Source: Capsaspora owczarzaki ATCC 30864 (Eukaryota; Opisthokonta; Filasterea). From it: DNA of 64,000 nucleotides. Numbering within the stretch: position 1 is the stretch's first letter; each line of letters opens with the position of its first letter. The stretch is taken from the NCBI RefSeq assembly GCF_000151315.2, contig NW_011887299.1, forward strand, positions 1,202,885-1,266,884. The letters run 5' to 3'. Shown here in pieces: positions 1 to 10,619 of the stretch. Below the pieces are notes generated by a model. It worked only from the letters and a program-made list of their open reading frames with translations, ran no database searches and had not been told where the DNA came from. A program made the position numbers and the translations under genes.

Positions 1-2241
1 TCTGGCACTGGCACTGGTACTGGCACTGGCACCGGCACTGGCACCGGCACTGGCACCGGCACTGGCTCGGGCTCGGGCTCTGGCTCTGGTACCGGTTCCG
101 GTACTGGCACTGGTGGCGGCGGTGTTGTCCTTCCAGGTGTCCGCTCGTGCCAGCTCGTGAACAACCAACTCATCGTCTCCAACCTCGCATCCAATGTCAA
201 GTGTGTTCAACGCGACGACACCTACGAAGCTGCCGGTCCTGACGCAAGCGGCAAGACTGTGTTCAAGAATGTGCCCAAGCTTTGCAACGTTGAGCTCTAC
301 AGCTCGTTGGACGGCAGCAAAGACTGCTCCGGCTACTTGGGCAACATTGACTGCGTGGTCGGCAGCGGCGAAGTCGAGCCTGGCAAACCTTCCAGCACAC
401 CCGGAGCCGTCAAGCCAGGCAAGCCAACGAGCACTGCTGGTGCTGTCAAGCCGGGCAAGCCAACCACGACCGCCAAGCCCCCGCCTGCGCAAGCCACCTC
501 CAGCATCAAGCCGGGCAAAACTTCGTCCGCTCCCCCGCCTGTTGTCAGGCCCGGTAGCAAGCTTATGCCCAATGGTGCTACTACCCGCGCCATGTGGGTT
601 TGGGAGCTCTGGCCCACCCTGAAGCAACAAGCCAACGTCGCTCCCTTCGTCGCATGGCTCCAGGCTCCTCACGACGACCCTTCCCTTGCCTTCAACCGCA
701 TCTTCCTTGAAGTCGATACTACCGCGCTCACGGATCCTGCTGGCGCACAGCAGCTTCGTTACCTGCTGACCGAGCTTCACAAGGTCGGAATTGCCGTCGA
801 GTTCCTTGGCGGCAACGCCCAGTGGGTCATGACTGCCAACAAGGAGGTCCCCAAGCAGATCTGCGACGACTTGATTTCATTCAATCTTGGCACCACCGCT
901 ACGACTGACAACTTTGACGGCATCCACCTTGACATTGAGCCGCACACGCTTGGTGCATCTTGGCGTCAAAACACGGGCGCCGGCAAGGACAACTACAACG
1001 ACGAGTACCAGAACAACTACGTTGAGATTTACTCGTACTGCACTGCTGCTGCCGCCGCTCGCAACCCTGCTCTGACGGTTGCCGCTGACATTGGCGCCGA
1101 CTACGCCCAGTATGTGACTGACTTGTGGAATGCTGTCCAAGCTGGCGGCGTCATGGACTACATTGGCATCATGAACTACTACGACACCCAAGATCGCTTC
1201 GTCAACGGCGAGGACGGCATCGGCGGTGTGGTCAAAAACCTGGCTCTTGCCTCCAAGGTTCCGCTTGTCTTTGGCGCCGAGACCATCATGACTCCGTTTG
1301 CTCCGCCTGCCGCTTCGTTCTGGCAGGAGGGCTATGGCTACCTCGAGCTCATGTTTGACAATGTGAGACCCATGTTTGCGGACAACCCGAACTTTGGCGG
1401 CCTTGCCATTCACCACTACGACTCGTACGAGATGCTGCCCTACGACCTGCTTGGCACGCTGACTGGCGAGGAGGTTTCGACCGGCACCCCCAAGTGCGAG
1501 TACATCAATGGCCAGATCATTGTGTCCAATCTTGCCAAGACTGTCCAATGCGTTCAGCGCGAGGACACGTACGATGCTCTGACTCCCGACAGCAACAACC
1601 AGGTTGTGTTCACCAACGTGCCCAAGCTCATCAACGTCGAGACGTACTTTACGATGAACGGTGAACGAGACTGCTCTGTCTACCTTGGCAACATTGACTG
1701 TACCGTCGGCTCTAGCGACGGCTCGGAACCGGCACCCACTTGCGACGCTTGCGTCCATGGGTCTTGCGTGAACGGCAAGTGCTCATGCCAGTCCGGCTAC
1801 ACTGGCAAGGACTGCAGCACCCCCGTCGTGGCACCTTGCGTGTGCTCCTACGAGCAGACCGCGCCAGAGCTGGCTGCCCCGCTCCGACGCCGCGAAGAAG
1901 GCGGTCGATACACGTATGCGCGCCGCAATGCGGCCGTGTACTCTGCTCCTGGCAGCGCGACATACGATTCCTCGACTGGCGATGGCTCTGACAATGGTTT
2001 GATTATCGCTGCCGTAACCGGCTGGGGTGTTGCATCCGTTGGCGTCATTTATGCCAGCGTCATGGCTTTCAAGAAGAAGCAGGCTGTCCAGCGCGTTCGC
2101 AAGGCGAGCATTCAAGCTCAGAGTGCCTACCGTCCCGTCTCGTCCCGTCGTGACTCGCTTGCTAGCATCCCAGAGGCCGATCCCATGGCGATGGCGGACG
2201 ATTCCGACTTTACCGCACTCCGTCGCTCGTCAACCGTGTAA
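1..2241 (+). CDS. GH18-like cell-surface protein, 3' part (5' end outside window)
   Basis: The frame is open from base 1 and ends at TAA 2239-2241, so the start lies upstream. The visible part begins with a Gly-Ser/Thr linker of alternating SG and TG (bases 1-120). A Cys-containing module of about 65 residues follows, then a Pro/Lys-rich linker with repeats of KPGKP. Next is a TIM-barrel-like domain carrying DNFDGIHLDIEP, which resembles the DxxDxDxE active-site signature of GH18 chitinase-like proteins. A second copy of the Cys module follows (shared pieces: CVQR-DTY, NVPKL-NVE, YLGNIDC), then an EGF-like segment with six Cys (CDACVHGSC...CSCQSGYTGKDC). One membrane helix (about bases 2002-2067) and a short basic Ser-rich tail end the protein. 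It is probably a type I membrane glycoprotein acting on or binding surface glycans. Catalytic activity is an inference; the barrel could be a binding domain only. No intron is needed in the visible part. Confidence 0.8.
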   Translation, partial: SGTGTGTGTGTGTGTGTGTGTGSGSGSGSGTGSGTGTGGGGVVLPGVRSCQLVNNQLIVSNLASNVKCVQRDDTYEAAGPDASGKTVFKNVPKLCNVELYSSLDGSKDCSGYLGNIDCVVGSGEVEPGKPSSTPGAVKPGKPTSTAGAVKPGKPTTTAKPPPAQATSSIKPGKTSSAPPPVVRPGSKLMPNGATTRAMWVWELWPTLKQQANVAPFVAWLQAPHDDPSLAFNRIFLEVDTTALTDPAGAQQLRYLLTELHKVGIAVEFLGGNAQWVMTANKEVPKQICDDLISFNLGTTATTDNFDGIHLDIEPHTLGASWRQNTGAGKDNYNDEYQNNYVEIYSYCTAAAAARNPALTVAADIGADYAQYVTDLWNAVQAGGVMDYIGIMNYYDTQDRFVNGEDGIGGVVKNLALASKVPLVFGAETIMTPFAPPAASFWQEGYGYLELMFDNVRPMFADNPNFGGLAIHHYDSYEMLPYDLLGTLTGEEVSTGTPKCEYINGQIIVSNLAKTVQCVQREDTYDALTPDSNNQVVFTNVPKLINVETYFTMNGERDCSVYLGNIDCTVGSSDGSEPAPTCDACVHGSCVNGKCSCQSGYTGKDCSTPVVAPCVCSYEQTAPELAAPLRRREEGGRYTYARRNAAVYSAPGSATYDSSTGDGSDNGLIIAAVTGWGVASVGVIYASVMAFKKKQAVQRVRKASIQAQSAYRPVSSRRDSLASIPEADPMAMADDSDFTALRRSSTV

Positions 2242-2618
2242 AGCGAGTTCTAGCCTCCAAGTCCCCTGTGGAAGTGTTTTGTACTAGTATGTGTAGTTTT
2301 ATCTTCTCACAAAAATGCCCTGCATGATGCATGAGGTGCGCTTGGCTTGCTGTATGTGGGTTTTCACATATCGGTTTTGCTCGGAAACGAAATTGCACGC
2401 TGATTTACGTTGACGACAAAGTCACCAGTTTATGTATAAAATAAAAATGAATTCAAAACAGTAGTCTACAAGTACAAGTACACTGACATCAACAAGCAGC
2501 AACAGCATGCGGTCACTCAAACACGCAAACAACAAGCCACAACAACATAAAATACAAACAAAAGCGGATAAACGCACAACGAACGCAGTACAGAACGAAA
2601 AAAATCATGGCGCACTTT
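2242..2618. other. Convergent intergenic spacer
   Basis: This is the spacer between the convergent 3' ends of the GH18-like gene and the polysaccharide synthase gene. It is AT-rich, contains an AATAAA at 2440-2445 that could serve the upstream gene, and shows no supported gene. Confidence 0.6.
2440..2445 (+). terminator. Possible polyadenylation signal
   Basis: A canonical AATAAA lies about 200 nt past the stop codon of the GH18-like gene in an AT-rich stretch. This is suggestive only. Confidence 0.3.
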
Positions 2619-5600
2619 TTACACCTCTGTATCAGTGTCAGAGGAGTCTGCGCGGTCCAAGAATGGCGGCGGGGGCGGCGGGGCCGGGACATGTTTTGGC
2701 ACGGGGCCCGCGGGACGCGGCGGGGCGATGGCATGAATCGGAGGCGGGCCGGGCAGAGATGGGGCAGCAATGGGAGGGCGAGGATAGGGCTGCGGGGCCG
2801 TGCGATGAGGGGCATTGGCAAAGCCAGGCTCGGCGGCGGTGGCAGGCAGGCTTGGGGTGACAATGCCTTGCGCAATCAGGGCGTCCTTCTGCTCGTTGTA
2901 CTTGGCGACCATGCCGTACAAGTCTGCCGAATACAAAGACTGGATGGAAGACTTGCGACCGTGCGAGGTGACCAGCTTGAGAGACAGCGCGCCATCGCGC
3001 TCCAGCTTGGCAACCCGTTCGGCGGCATCGTTGAAGACGCGCTCGCGCTCCTGGTCGGTCTTGCAATTGTTCAGCTCGGCGGCCGTCTCGGCTTGGATGA
3101 TTTCCTTGCGCTCGGCAATGTAGCGCTCCAAGGAGCGACGTTGCTCGTCCGAGCCCTTGCCAGCAGCTCCACCGGCGGCAGGCTTGCTCAGCACGGCACG
3201 CAGGACTGGACGAGAGGTCTTTCGGCGTGGTGCCGGACGTGGGTTTGCCGAATCGCCGGGCGGCAGCTCTTCGTAGCTTGGCGCGACGGAAAGCGCCGAG
3301 TTGTCGCTCAGTTCTGTCTGCAGCTGACGGGTGCTGGCAGACGGCGAGCTTGGCGAGTGGGGCGGATGCCCGCCGGCGGCAGCGGCTCCTCCAGGGCGAA
3401 CAGAAGCGTTGAACAGAGACTTGACAAAGTTGCTTGCACGACGACCTGTAGTCAGGGCCTGTCGCTGACGTTGACGGTGCTGCTCCAAGAAGATGGCACC
3501 AGCGCTAGCGCCAACGCCTGCAGCAGCGTCATCGGCACCTGCAGCGAGCGAACCTGCGTCTGCCTGATGTTGCTGCTGGGCCTCTTCCTCTTGCTCGGCC
3601 AGCTGCGAGGAGAGCTGGCGCATCATGCCAGAGCGAGGCTTGTCGCCGCGCATCTGGGCATACAGCATGACAGCGTTGCGAAGCTCGCGATCGAGGTTGG
3701 TAGCACGGCGACGCAGCTGCGCAACGTGCTCGCTGAGGTCGAATGCATCAACATTCTCACCCTGCAGCAGCTTGGCAATGTTGTCCATGTCCTGCTCGTC
3801 TGCCGAGTCGGCCGACAGCAGAGCGCGGGCAGAAGGCGAGCCGTTGGCGCCCGCCTTGGCTTCCTCCTCCTTGGCGTTGAAGGCGCCCTCAATCTTGCCG
3901 CGGAAGCTGGTCTGACGGTTGAAGCGCGCGCGAACCTTGGTCTTGTTGCGGACAAACGGCAAGTAGTAAAAGATGTTGTACAGCATGCCGTAGATGCGAA
4001 TGCCAAACAACACGGGCAGCTTGTAAATGACGGGGAAGAGCACTTTGACCTCGGGCGAGATGGGGTGCTGTGCCGGGGTCAGGACGAGCCAGCCAAAGAT
4101 AAAGTAGACAAACGTCTGGACTGCCCAGGCGACAATCATGGCCTTGACCAAGAAGAGCGGGTTGGCGCTCATGACGAGAATGACAATGCCGTACAAGAAG
4201 AGAATCCAGTCGTTCAAGATGAGGGCAACGTCGTACAGCGCGACCACACGCGCCCAGAAGCCAGTCCAGCAGGTGATTGCGCGCAGGGTGAAAATCATCT
4301 TCAGGTACTTCCACAAAAAGCGCTGACGCGAGACCTCCCAGCCCTTGCCGCGCTGCAAAAAGAGCGACGGCTCACCGCAGTCACACGACGGGGGCTTGTA
4401 CCACCGATGCATGAACGATGGCACAATGTCTCGCGAGTGGAACCAGCACAGCGGCACATCCGTGCCAACGACAATCGTGGCGGCAGTGTCGACCTTGTAG
4501 CCAGCTTCATGCTTGCGCGACTCGTCCAGAATCCACGGCCGCTTGGCCAGCGAGTGCAAAAGCAGACCTTGCTGCAAGTCGTCGCCGTGATGCATCGTGT
4601 CGTGTCGGAACAAGATGTCGGTAATGTACTCTGTGCGCCAAGTGTTGAACGCACCCGACGCGAACAGGGCAGTGCCGAGGCGGGCTTGCACCACCTTCAT
4701 GTAGCCGGCAAGCAAGTACTCGAGGTCTTGGAAGTACGCAAGGGTGTGGACGGTGTTGCGTGCATGCAGAGGGTAGGCCAGGCACTTGACGTGCTCGTTT
4801 CGATCAAAGTAGCCAACGACCTCGGCTTCAGTCCAGTTGTCTGGCACAATCGTGTCGTCGTCGATGAGCGTCACAAAGTCAATCTGAGTCGGGTAGTTGC
4901 GCAAGTTGAAGACCGAGGCAAACTGCGCGACAGTCTTGGAGCCTTCCGTGAGCGTGCCAAAGTTGACGCCGCGTCCGCGGTAGTTTGGATGCGACTTGCT
5001 GTACACGGCCGACAACGCCTTGCACTCTTCTTCGGTGGCAATTCGCTCCTTTTCCGAGGAGCCGTTGTCAGCAACAAAGATTTGCCACGGCTCCGATCGC
5101 TTCATAATGTTGATGATGGTGTTGCGGATTTTGGCCGAGCTGTTGTGGCAAGAGATGATGAAGGCATGGCGGCCAACCTTGGGCTTGTCGCCAGCAGCAG
5201 CAGCAGCAGTAGCAGCCGTGTCCTGATCTTTGGTGGACGCGATCGGAACGACGACAGCAGCAGTTCCCTTGATCGGAGGGCAAGTTGCGGCGAGCATGGC
5301 GGCTGTTCCGGCATCTGCGGCAGGCACCGGAGCGGGCTTTGGCCAACGAATGAAGAGAGCAAGACACAAGAGCAGGATGGCATCGTAGTTGAGCAAGAGC
5401 ATGTAGAAGACAAATTGGAAGATTTGGTCTTCCATGGTGCCCGAGTTTGATCCGTTGCCATCGACCGTGTTGGAAAAGTCCTTGACAACCTGGAACATGT
5501 CCTTGCCCGTGGAGACAGACACGACATACACGGTGATGAGGATGCAGGCCAGCAGAGCGACCGCAAGACCTTGCAGGACGCCAATGCTGCGATCGGTGCG

Positions 5601-8036
5601 CGACTTGCGGTAGGTGTAGCAGTACATGATGCGCGAGACGACAGGGCGAATGACGCCGACAATCGCCAGCATGCCCGTGACAAACAAGATGGAGCCGAGC
5701 AGCAGGTTGGAAAGCACGTCGCCGAGAAGATTGCTCGTCTCGGTCGGGCACTCGCAGTACTCTTGAACAAGACCGTCCAGTCCGTAAATCGGGCTGTCGC
5801 CAAGGTTGCGGCTCGCTTTGAAGGCTTGAGCGACAATCACGGCAGACTTTTTGACGCGCTCGCAAAAGCAAGGCAACGTCCATGTCGGCATGTCGAAGAA
5901 CTTTTTGTCGTCCTTGGCATGGTTGAACACGGTTTGGAAGCCAACGCCCGGAGACGTCTCAAAGTTGTACCCCAGAGTGCGGGCAGAGCCGGTGAGTGTG
6001 TAGACCTGGCGAGTGCTGGGGTCGGAAAAGCCAAGCATCATCCACGGGACGCGAATCTCAAAAATGCTGCCATTGGACTGCCAGGTGGCCATGTTGTTAA
6101 AGTACGGGTCGGTGAAGTCTGTCGTGCCACGAATCATTTCGCCGCCAATAAAGACCTCGGGCGGCGTGTCGATGGAGCTACCGTCGGGCATGATGTACTC
6201 TGCCGGGTTTTTCGTGATTTGCGTCCACTTGGAAAACAGGCCGCGGCGGGAATCGTACAGAGTGGTCGCGTCTTCGATGGCGCCCACCCACTCACCAGGA
6301 CCACGGAGGTAGAGGTCAAAGTAGCCGTTCAGGTACATGTTGACTGCGTTTCCAGTGAACGAGAAGGCGTACTCGACGGGAATGTCGTACAGCGTGTTGT
6401 CGTCCTGGGCGTTGATCGAGAAGGAGCCTTGGGAGGCGACAGTGTCAAACGCAACCCAGAGCTCGTCGGTGGGCAGCCAGTTGCCGTTGCGCTCAACCAT
6501 AATGTACAAGAAGGAGGCGTCCGATCGCATATGCATGCGGCGCAGGCCAGTGCTGAGGGCAGTGGCAGCCAGGTAGTTTGGCATGGTGGTTGGCCAGTCG
6601 TTTGCCAGGCCGTCGACAGTGATGGTTTGCGGGACCTCGGCGGCAATCAGGCCGTAGAATTGTTCGGAACTCATGTGGTTGTGCCACACCTTGCGGTTGA
6701 CGTCGACCTTGAGCGTGTTCCAGTTCTTCTTGAACCACTCGTCAATGAGCTGGAAGAGGCAGATGCCCTGGATGTTGACCTGCTGGAGAATCTGGATGAT
6801 GCTTGCCATGAACTGGCCTTGCTGGACTTCCGTCATGGAGCCGTGGTTGCGACCCTTGTAGCCAAAGTGCGAGTTGCCGATGGAGGTTGGAAGACCCACT
6901 TCAGTAATGATCAGAGCTTGGCCGGGGAAGTACGCGCGAAGGCGGAGAAGATAGCCAATGTACGGGTCGGCTTGGTCGACGTTCGGAATCCACGGAATGT
7001 TGTCGCGAGGATCGATAAAGTTCATGTATTCCGGGTAGTAAGGGTAGGCGTGGAAGTTGATAAACGAGCCGGCCGTCCAGCCAGAGCTGACAATGATGTG
7101 CAGCGCGTCCACAGTCTGCCAGTCTTCCTGAGAGATGGGCGGGCCTGGCTCGGACGGGTGGACGAGGGGATCGGTCGTGACCCAGTTCACAAAGGAGGCC
7201 GGGTGAAGCATTCCGTAGCCGTGGTCCAACTTGAGGAGAAGGTCCAGCATCATGCCAACCCAGCTTTCAAACGGCGATGCAGCCGCAGTGCACGCGACAA
7301 AGGTGCCCTGGTACGGCGCGAGGCCAGCGTTCAAAACATTGGTCACATTGACGGCGAACGGGTACCACTCTGTGCCCATCAGCCATCCAACAACCCACTG
7401 AGAAATGTCAGTGCTGTAGGTGCCCGACTTGTGGAAGGCGTAGGTGATTTCATCGCCGCGTCCGTACACGGCGGAGAGGACATTCCGAATGTTGGTTTCC
7501 ATGATTTCCTTGATGTCGGCGTCGTAGGCGTTGCGGCCGTTGTTGTCGTCACCAATCAGTTCTTCTTCGGGCGTCCAGATGCCGTGCAGAACATAGATGG
7601 GGTCTGTGGTGCCAGCATTGAACTCGGCAACAGCCTCGTAAAACTCGGGGGTCAGGACGGTGTACACACGAACCACGTTCGAGTAGACGCTCTGCATGTA
7701 CTTGAACGCGCGAATGTACTCGCCCTTGGTCAGCGGGAGTTCACCGGGGTCGTATCCAGGCTTGGTCGCACCCAAGTTCATGCCGGCAACAAAGCCAAAG
7801 GTAATCCAGCCGTCCGTCGACCCAGGAGCGCCGACGCCGACAAACTCCTCAAAGAATCCGTTGGTCACGCGAAAGCTGTACGAAACCGTTTTGCCGTTCA
7901 CCACAGAGGTCGTTTTGGCCATCTGGGCAGCGTCAACCGACATGGCAACGACAGCAGCGAGAAATAGGACGACAGCGGCCATCATGAAGGGCAGTCCCGC
8001 CAGAGATGGCACGCGAGCCTTCTGCCGAGACAGCAT
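2619..8036 (-). CDS. Membrane GT2 polysaccharide synthase fused to glycosidase-like and CBM9-like domains
   Basis: A single open frame of 1805 codons from the first ATG (8036) to the stop at 2619. The frame runs 15 codons further upstream but without an ATG. Residues 10-37 form a signal peptide or anchor. Residues about 45-440 look like a clan-A TIM-barrel glycoside hydrolase (ITEVGLPTS, with Glu near residue 379 as candidate nucleophile; FINFHAYPYY). Residues about 470-725 resemble a CBM9/DOMON-like fold (VDGLANDW). Membrane helices follow near 780-900. A cytosolic GT2 domain (about 955-1245) has LIDDDT, GDD at about 1151 and QRFLW at about 1238, matching the D, D, D, QxxRW pattern of chitin/hyaluronan/beta-glucan synthases. 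More helices follow, then a long disordered, partly coiled-coil tail with Pro runs ending DTDTEV. Bacterial NdvB-type proteins combine GH17 and GT2 domains, so a beta-glucan product is possible. The substrate cannot be read from sequence. Confidence 0.85.
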   Translation of the reverse strand: MLSRQKARVPSLAGLPFMMAAVVLFLAAVVAMSVDAAQMAKTTSVVNGKTVSYSFRVTNGFFEEFVGVGAPGSTDGWITFGFVAGMNLGATKPGYDPGELPLTKGEYIRAFKYMQSVYSNVVRVYTVLTPEFYEAVAEFNAGTTDPIYVLHGIWTPEEELIGDDNNGRNAYDADIKEIMETNIRNVLSAVYGRGDEITYAFHKSGTYSTDISQWVVGWLMGTEWYPFAVNVTNVLNAGLAPYQGTFVACTAAASPFESWVGMMLDLLLKLDHGYGMLHPASFVNWVTTDPLVHPSEPGPPISQEDWQTVDALHIIVSSGWTAGSFINFHAYPYYPEYMNFIDPRDNIPWIPNVDQADPYIGYLLRLRAYFPGQALIITEVGLPTSIGNSHFGYKGRNHGSMTEVQQGQFMASIIQILQQVNIQGICLFQLIDEWFKKNWNTLKVDVNRKVWHNHMSSEQFYGLIAAEVPQTITVDGLANDWPTTMPNYLAATALSTGLRRMHMRSDASFLYIMVERNGNWLPTDELWVAFDTVASQGSFSINAQDDNTLYDIPVEYAFSFTGNAVNMYLNGYFDLYLRGPGEWVGAIEDATTLYDSRRGLFSKWTQITKNPAEYIMPDGSSIDTPPEVFIGGEMIRGTTDFTDPYFNNMATWQSNGSIFEIRVPWMMLGFSDPSTRQVYTLTGSARTLGYNFETSPGVGFQTVFNHAKDDKKFFDMPTWTLPCFCERVKKSAVIVAQAFKASRNLGDSPIYGLDGLVQEYCECPTETSNLLGDVLSNLLLGSILFVTGMLAIVGVIRPVVSRIMYCYTYRKSRTDRSIGVLQGLAVALLACILITVYVVSVSTGKDMFQVVKDFSNTVDGNGSNSGTMEDQIFQFVFYMLLLNYDAILLLCLALFIRWPKPAPVPAADAGTAAMLAATCPPIKGTAAVVVPIASTKDQDTAATAAAAAGDKPKVGRHAFIISCHNSSAKIRNTIINIMKRSEPWQIFVADNGSSEKERIATEEECKALSAVYSKSHPNYRGRGVNFGTLTEGSKTVAQFASVFNLRNYPTQIDFVTLIDDDTIVPDNWTEAEVVGYFDRNEHVKCLAYPLHARNTVHTLAYFQDLEYLLAGYMKVVQARLGTALFASGAFNTWRTEYITDILFRHDTMHHGDDLQQGLLLHSLAKRPWILDESRKHEAGYKVDTAATIVVGTDVPLCWFHSRDIVPSFMHRWYKPPSCDCGEPSLFLQRGKGWEVSRQRFLWKYLKMIFTLRAITCWTGFWARVVALYDVALILNDWILFLYGIVILVMSANPLFLVKAMIVAWAVQTFVYFIFGWLVLTPAQHPISPEVKVLFPVIYKLPVLFGIRIYGMLYNIFYYLPFVRNKTKVRARFNRQTSFRGKIEGAFNAKEEEAKAGANGSPSARALLSADSADEQDMDNIAKLLQGENVDAFDLSEHVAQLRRRATNLDRELRNAVMLYAQMRGDKPRSGMMRQLSSQLAEQEEEAQQQHQADAGSLAAGADDAAAGVGASAGAIFLEQHRQRQRQALTTGRRASNFVKSLFNASVRPGGAAAAGGHPPHSPSSPSASTRQLQTELSDNSALSVAPSYEELPPGDSANPRPAPRRKTSRPVLRAVLSKPAAGGAAGKGSDEQRRSLERYIAERKEIIQAETAAELNNCKTDQERERVFNDAAERVAKLERDGALSLKLVTSHGRKSSIQSLYSADLYGMVAKYNEQKDALIAQGIVTPSLPATAAEPGFANAPHRTAPQPYPRPPIAAPSLPGPPPIHAIAPPRPAGPVPKHVPAPPPPPPFLDRADSSDTDTEV

Positions 8037-8549
8037 TCGTCGAGTTGTCAACCGGAGCGAGGTGTGCCTAAGCAGGAGCAAGGATGAAGATGCGGTTTTG
8101 CGTTCGACTCTATGTCAAGGAAACGAATAAGAGTGAGTAAGGTGGTCATCGAACGAATAGGCAGTATGACGGGAGCAGCAACGACAACAAGGAGGGGGAT
8201 GGGCGGGTGAAAAAAAGCCCGAGAGACAAAATAAGTGCGTGGGAGGAGGAAGTCAAGGTCGAACGAGCGTTGTAGAATTACACGCCAGGGGCTCCAACGT
8301 CTTAAACAAGGCACAATCGTTAAAGACGCAGCGTTGCAGCACCGCTGGATGTGGCAAGAACGCGTCTCGCAGCATCCACCGACCAGCAGGATGAAGACAA
8401 AAGAAGAATCCAACGAGAGTAAAGAGGAAGAAGATATGAGTTTTGTTTGTCAACTATTTTTGACGGTTTCGTTTTTTTTTTTTCTTTTTCCATACCACTT
8501 GATTGGGGTGGTACCACACGCCCGGGTGGGGAGCTTCTTACTCTTGCAG

Positions 8550-8572
8550 CTCCAGCTAGCTCGAAGCTGGAG
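8550..8572. repeat. Short inverted repeat (hairpin)
   Basis: The arms CTCCAGCT and AGCTGGAG are separated by 7 nt. The perfect 8-bp arms could form a small hairpin in the 5' flank of the synthase gene. Role unknown, and it may be chance. Confidence 0.4.
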
Positions 8573-9786
8573 TTGTGAACCCATCCACAAAGCTCAATAC
8601 CATGGCGAGAAGAGTGTGCATGACAAAGAAGCAAAACTCACCGTTGGCCTTGGCGGAGAATGCAAGACCCAAGAAGCCAAGACGTGAAACCTCAAGAAAA
8701 AAAGAAAAGGACAAAAAGAAAACGCTCGTTGATTCAACGCAAGGGAGCAAGCGATTGAAGGGACCAGCCGAGCGGAAACACGGGTTGTTGAATGCACACT
8801 GGAAGCTAGAATGACACACGCACACTGGTAGAATCGCTCAACAGGTGCCTGCGAGACGATCGATCAAATGGAGGATGCTGTTTGACAATAAAAATTACAA
8901 TAACGCAAGAAATGAGGAGTGATCAATTCCAAACAAAGATGCATCGGGTAGGAAGGCGAAACCAAAAAAAAAAAAAAACCCGGCTAAAATCAAAAATCTC
9001 GAAATCGTCAACCACACAACCGCACAATCAATTTCTCCAAAGGTTGTGTCGACCACACCCACGTATGTGGCTCTCTTTGATCGTTAAAAACGCAGAGCGT
9101 AGGTGAAGCGTACAATGTTGGAAGAAGCAGCGAAAGAAAACAAAAAAACCAAGTGACGCACTCTGGCTTCCTAACTCATCGACCCATCATCGAACCATCA
9201 ATCGATGAGAAGATCGCGTGGGAAACATCACAGAGAAGGTTCAATGATGTACAGAGAACGCAGTGGCCGTCTGATGTTCGATTCATGATGTGACAAACTC
9301 GGTCGCATCCTTTGAACACCCCAATCTTGAAACACCAACCAAAAACAAAAAAGGCCAAAAACCGAGTCACTCCCACTCCCCTCCCACTCTGTTGCATCCG
9401 ACTCGCAAGTGCTCAGGTCGCTCAATTGCCGCTGTTGGATGGAGCAGTAGGCTGTGAATCAAGTGCTGCGCTCATTGGTTGGAATGGGAGGGAATACGCG
9501 ATTTGAGCGCGCATCGTTGAACCACGCGAAAGGAGGAAGTTCCCGTTTTAGAAGCGAGAATCAAGCCGTGCACACGAGAGCTGAGATTGCGTGTCATCTC
9601 CCGCCTTATACGTGTTCCTACATGATCCTGTGGAGTGCTTTGGATGTCCACACCCCCCGACTCGCCATCGATCGCACCTGAAGCAGTGTGAAAATGAGGT
9701 ATCACCCCCTGGTCCGAACAATCATCCGCGGTGCGTTTGCACCATTCTCAATCCCCGTTTCACAATCATGAAACGAACATCTGTAC

Positions 9787-9810
9787 GTGTGTGTCTGTGT
9801 GTGTGTGTGT
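9787..9810. repeat. GT dinucleotide microsatellite
   Basis: A run of GT units with one CT interruption, in non-coding DNA. Confidence 0.8.
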
Positions 9811-10619
9811 ACGTGTAGAAACCTCATTGGGAAACCCAGATGGATGATGAACTTACATGACACGGCGTGTTGAAACCTCAAAATCTGCGAACGCGTTGGA
9901 AGCTGGAATCCATGAATCAATTTGTTGCAGATTTGAAGCTGAGGGCAATGCAACTGGTAGAAGACACAGGAAAGCAAGGAGGAACGCGAGCAAAGGAAAA
10001 AAAGATCAAGCAAAAAAGAAATGAAAAACAGAGGAGTGGGGGGGGGGATAAACAATGAGGGCTAAGAATGAAGATTAAAGATGAAGACTGACGGACGACT
10101 TGTCAAATGTTGTCATTTCCTACTGGTCCTTAATGCAACGTAATTTATTGTCTGTCGAAACACACTGGTGTCGAACAGATCATTCTCGAGCATCGACCAT
10201 GGCACAAAACGTCTGGTCGTTGTCAACAAGCGCGGCAGGATCGGCCAGACTGACCGCGATCCAAGCCACGCGGCGGTTCAAGTCGTCGAATCATTATAAA
10301 CAAAGAAAAAAGTAATCAAAATAATCATGATGCTCAAACGAGATAAAGCGGATTTACCACCACGCCTTCAACCACAGAGTGGCTTGTTCAAAAAACAAAA
10401 AAGGCGCAGACGAGCTGACAAGCTCACACAGAGACTGATGGTTTGAAATCAAGAAATGAAAACGGAGACGGATAGACTGAAAATCAAGGACCCAAGCAAG
10501 AGGATATCAATGACAGAAATGCCGGTGTGCGTAACAGTAATAATGGTATCTGAAAGAACCAAAGAGAGTAGGAGAATACAAGTAAAATGTAGAGAGAGCG
10601 AGGGAGAAGGGGGGGGGGT

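Noticed and set aside
2607-7967. Long plus-strand open frames (947 and 798 codons) opposite the polysaccharide synthase
   Set aside because: They mirror the real gene in the opposite strand, have no domain, and arise because third-position G/C bias removes stops from the antisense frame.
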